Source: Adiantum capillus-veneris (taxonomy: Eukaryota > Streptophyta > Polypodiopsida > Polypodiales > Pteridaceae). Taken from it: 64,000 nt of DNA. Location: contig CM043971.1 in assembly GCA_014529385.2 (NCBI GenBank), forward strand, positions 58,704,209 through 58,768,208, in the 5' to 3' direction. The notes beneath the pieces are model-generated. The model ran no database searches, had not been told where the DNA came from, and was given only the letters and a program-made list of their open reading frames with translations. Of this stretch, positions 58,601-61,600 are shown piece after piece. A program made the translations under genes and the position numbers. Position 1 is the first letter of the stretch; each line of letters begins with the position of its first letter.

Positions 58601-61600
58601 ACATTGTCCGTTTCATTTCAGTATAGTACAACCCAAACATCAGGAGGCAAGTCACATACCCGTTATACATTTACACCAGAGACTGACTCGGTTTATACAG
58701 AGGAGATCTATAGCCATCTATGCACAGCTAGTCCTGGTCCCTCAGTGGAGGAGTGCACCACTTTACTAATTGAGACACTGCATGGTGTAGCATCAGAGGC
58801 ATACCCACACACTCAGCCGGGTCAGAGGCGACATTCTGGGAGCATGCCCCAAAATAGTTGGTATGATTAGGAGTGGAGAGAAATGAGAGCCTTGCTCCAG
58901 AGAGATCTTCTTTTAGGAGTCATCACGTACAGACAGTCTCCGATTGCTTCCCGGCGCCTTGTGCGACAGAAGAAACGAGCTTACTTGGCCGAGATGGAGC
59001 GAGACTTGTATCAACTGTTCTTGAGTAGAGACTCAGGAGAGGCATGGCGATTCTTTCATGAGCACTCCCCTCCCCCAGTGATTACTTCTCCTGATGTGTG
59101 GGGCCAGTATGCGACATTGTTATATACAGTTCCTAGACAGGAACCCCTTCCAGATCCTACAGAGCCATGCCCACCTACCAGCACCTTCTTTACCACTGAG
59201 ATGGTAAAGAGAGCATTAAGAGGATGAGGACCAGCAGGGCATATGATCATGATGGTCTAGTAGCAGAGCACTTTATACATGCTAGAGATATGCTGGTAGA
59301 GGTTCTTGCAGTGTTGTTGAATCGTGCCATGTGTGAGGGGTTACTTGAGACTTGGAGGTTGTCTACTATTGTGCCTATGTTCAAGGCAGGTGATCCTACA
59401 GAGCCTGGGAATTACTGCACTATTATGGTTGGGCTCACATTGGCACGGTTGTATGCATCCATTCTTGAGCAGCAGTTGAGTAACTAGGCAGAGGGTGAGG
59501 GTGTACGAGCGAAGGGCCATGCCAGTTTTAGGAGGGGTTTCTCCACTCTTGATCAAGTTCTGACACTCAGAGCCTTCATTGAGGAGGGCAGGTCACATGG
59601 GAGACGGATTTATTGTAGCTTTGTGGATTTCCGCAAAGCATTTGACATGGTACCGAGAGCTCGATTGATGCGCAGACTGCAGGAGATGGGGGTGCCCATA
59701 GTGTTGATTTGGGGGATTATGGCTCTATACAAATCAGTGATGGGACATGTACCCACCCCGGAGGGGATATCTGATTTAGTTCACTCCACCATTGGGGTGA
59801 AACAGGGTTACCCATTGTCTCCTACTCTATTTGGTATGTATGTTGATGAGGTGTCTGATTACATTGACAGAGAGGGTGATAGAGGTGCCCAGCTAGCAGG
59901 GACGTGGATCCCATTGTTGTTATATGCTGATGATATTGTGTTGATCTTTGATTCACCAGAGGTTATGCAGCAGCAGTTGGATGCATAACACGGTTTTGCA
60001 GAGGATAGTGGATTGTCTGTAAACCTTGGTAAAACCAAGGTTATGGTGTTTAACACCACACCACAGTGGATCAGGAGATCAGCACAAACTTTCGCATATG
60101 GTCAAAAGATTGTAGAGTATACAGATGCATACACTTACCTTGGGGTTGTCTTCACTGGACCGAGGTTTTCTTTGGGGAAGCAGCAGAGACTAGATTGACT
60201 AGAGCTTATGCGGCCTTGGAAGGCTTGGAGAGGATGTGTTCGCAGGTTCAGTTCCAGGAACCTCGGACAAAGTTATGGCTCTTTGATACTTTAGTAGCCT
60301 CGGCTATGTTGTATGCGGTGCAGATATGGGGACCTTCTGTAGGCCAGGATGGTTGGATACGTATGGAGAGGCCCTTGGTATCTATGGTCTCTCGACTGAT
60401 TAGATCCGAGGCCTCTGTACCCCACGCTATCATTCGAGCAGAGCTAGTTGTCCCTCCTATGGAGATTGAGGCACTTACGAGATCAGTCTCCTTTGTGCAC
60501 AGCTTGTGGGATACTACTAGAGACAGATATGCTAGACTGGCCCTTGAGTCTTCCAGACAGTTAGCTCTTCAGAGGGACACTTCATGTTGGTATGCACAGA
60601 TGACATCATGGTTTCAGATGCATGGCTTCACCATGGACAGGCTGCCCCCTTTCCAGTACTCTCTTCAGACACCCTCGATGTCTCTTACACAAGTGGAGAT
60701 TACTAGACTCATTTGTCAGGACCTAATCCAGCTGGATACCAAAAGGACATGGATAGAGCCTCCACAAGAGTTGGGCACGAAGATGGCTTTCTATAGAGAG
60801 CATCTTCTCCACCTCACGGGAGATGGGTTTGTGATTCGACCCAGCCACATGGATACACATATGTCTCATGGTTTGCGGTGTGCCATTGGTCAGATATGCA
60901 CATCCTCACATCTGCTGGAGATTGAGACTGGTAGATTCAGAGGGATACCAGCAGACAAGAGGATATGCCGCTTATGCCATCTAGAGCTAGAGACAGAGCT
61001 ACATTACATATGTCATTGCACAGTGTACTATGAGATTCGGGGCCGTTTCCACTGCTTATTCAGAGAGGGTTTCGGTCCTTTCTCTAGGGTCATGAGTTAT
61101 GAGGATCAGAGATGTCTTGGGCTATATCTACTTGAGTTACACAGATATAGACACACTTTACTAGGGAGAGCTAGAGAGAGACAGTCCCAGAGACAGATTA
61201 CAGACTTCTTTTCACTAGATATGGGACAGCCAGAGGAGCAGCCATCACTGCAGAGCTTGGCCCACACTCATTCGACCACTACTGGCACTCTCATCGACTG
61301 AGCACTGGAGCTACGGAGATCTAGACGGCCACGATTGAGGAGAGGGGCTACACAGCAGAGGATTCAAGCCATACTCTGTCGACATCCAGAGTGCATATGA
61401 GGATGGATTCTAGTAGTAGTAGTATTTTTGTTCTACTCTTTTTGTACCCAGACATGGTATCAGATTCACAATTTTGTTACAGTTTGGTCTCACAAGTCAT
61501 TTTGGCCTTATGAAGACGTTAATATAACATTTCATTTCTGTAAGATATTTAAAAGTGGACTGTCAGCCCAAATAACTAGGAAAAGCTTTGACTTCCCCTT

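Larger units (their letters stand above)
58459..61535 (+). mobile_element. LINE-A, long 5'-truncated copy with RT
   Basis: Plus strand: endonuclease end (58502-58870), linker (58883-59227), RT (59224-59988), thumb/connection and zinc-finger C-terminus (60066-61301), and a 3' UTR to about 61535 that matches 9048-9170. It lies wholly inside the intron between exons 9 and 10. Stops or frame shifts occur near 58868, 59226, 59487, 59987 and 60190, so about five breaks. Confidence 0.85.
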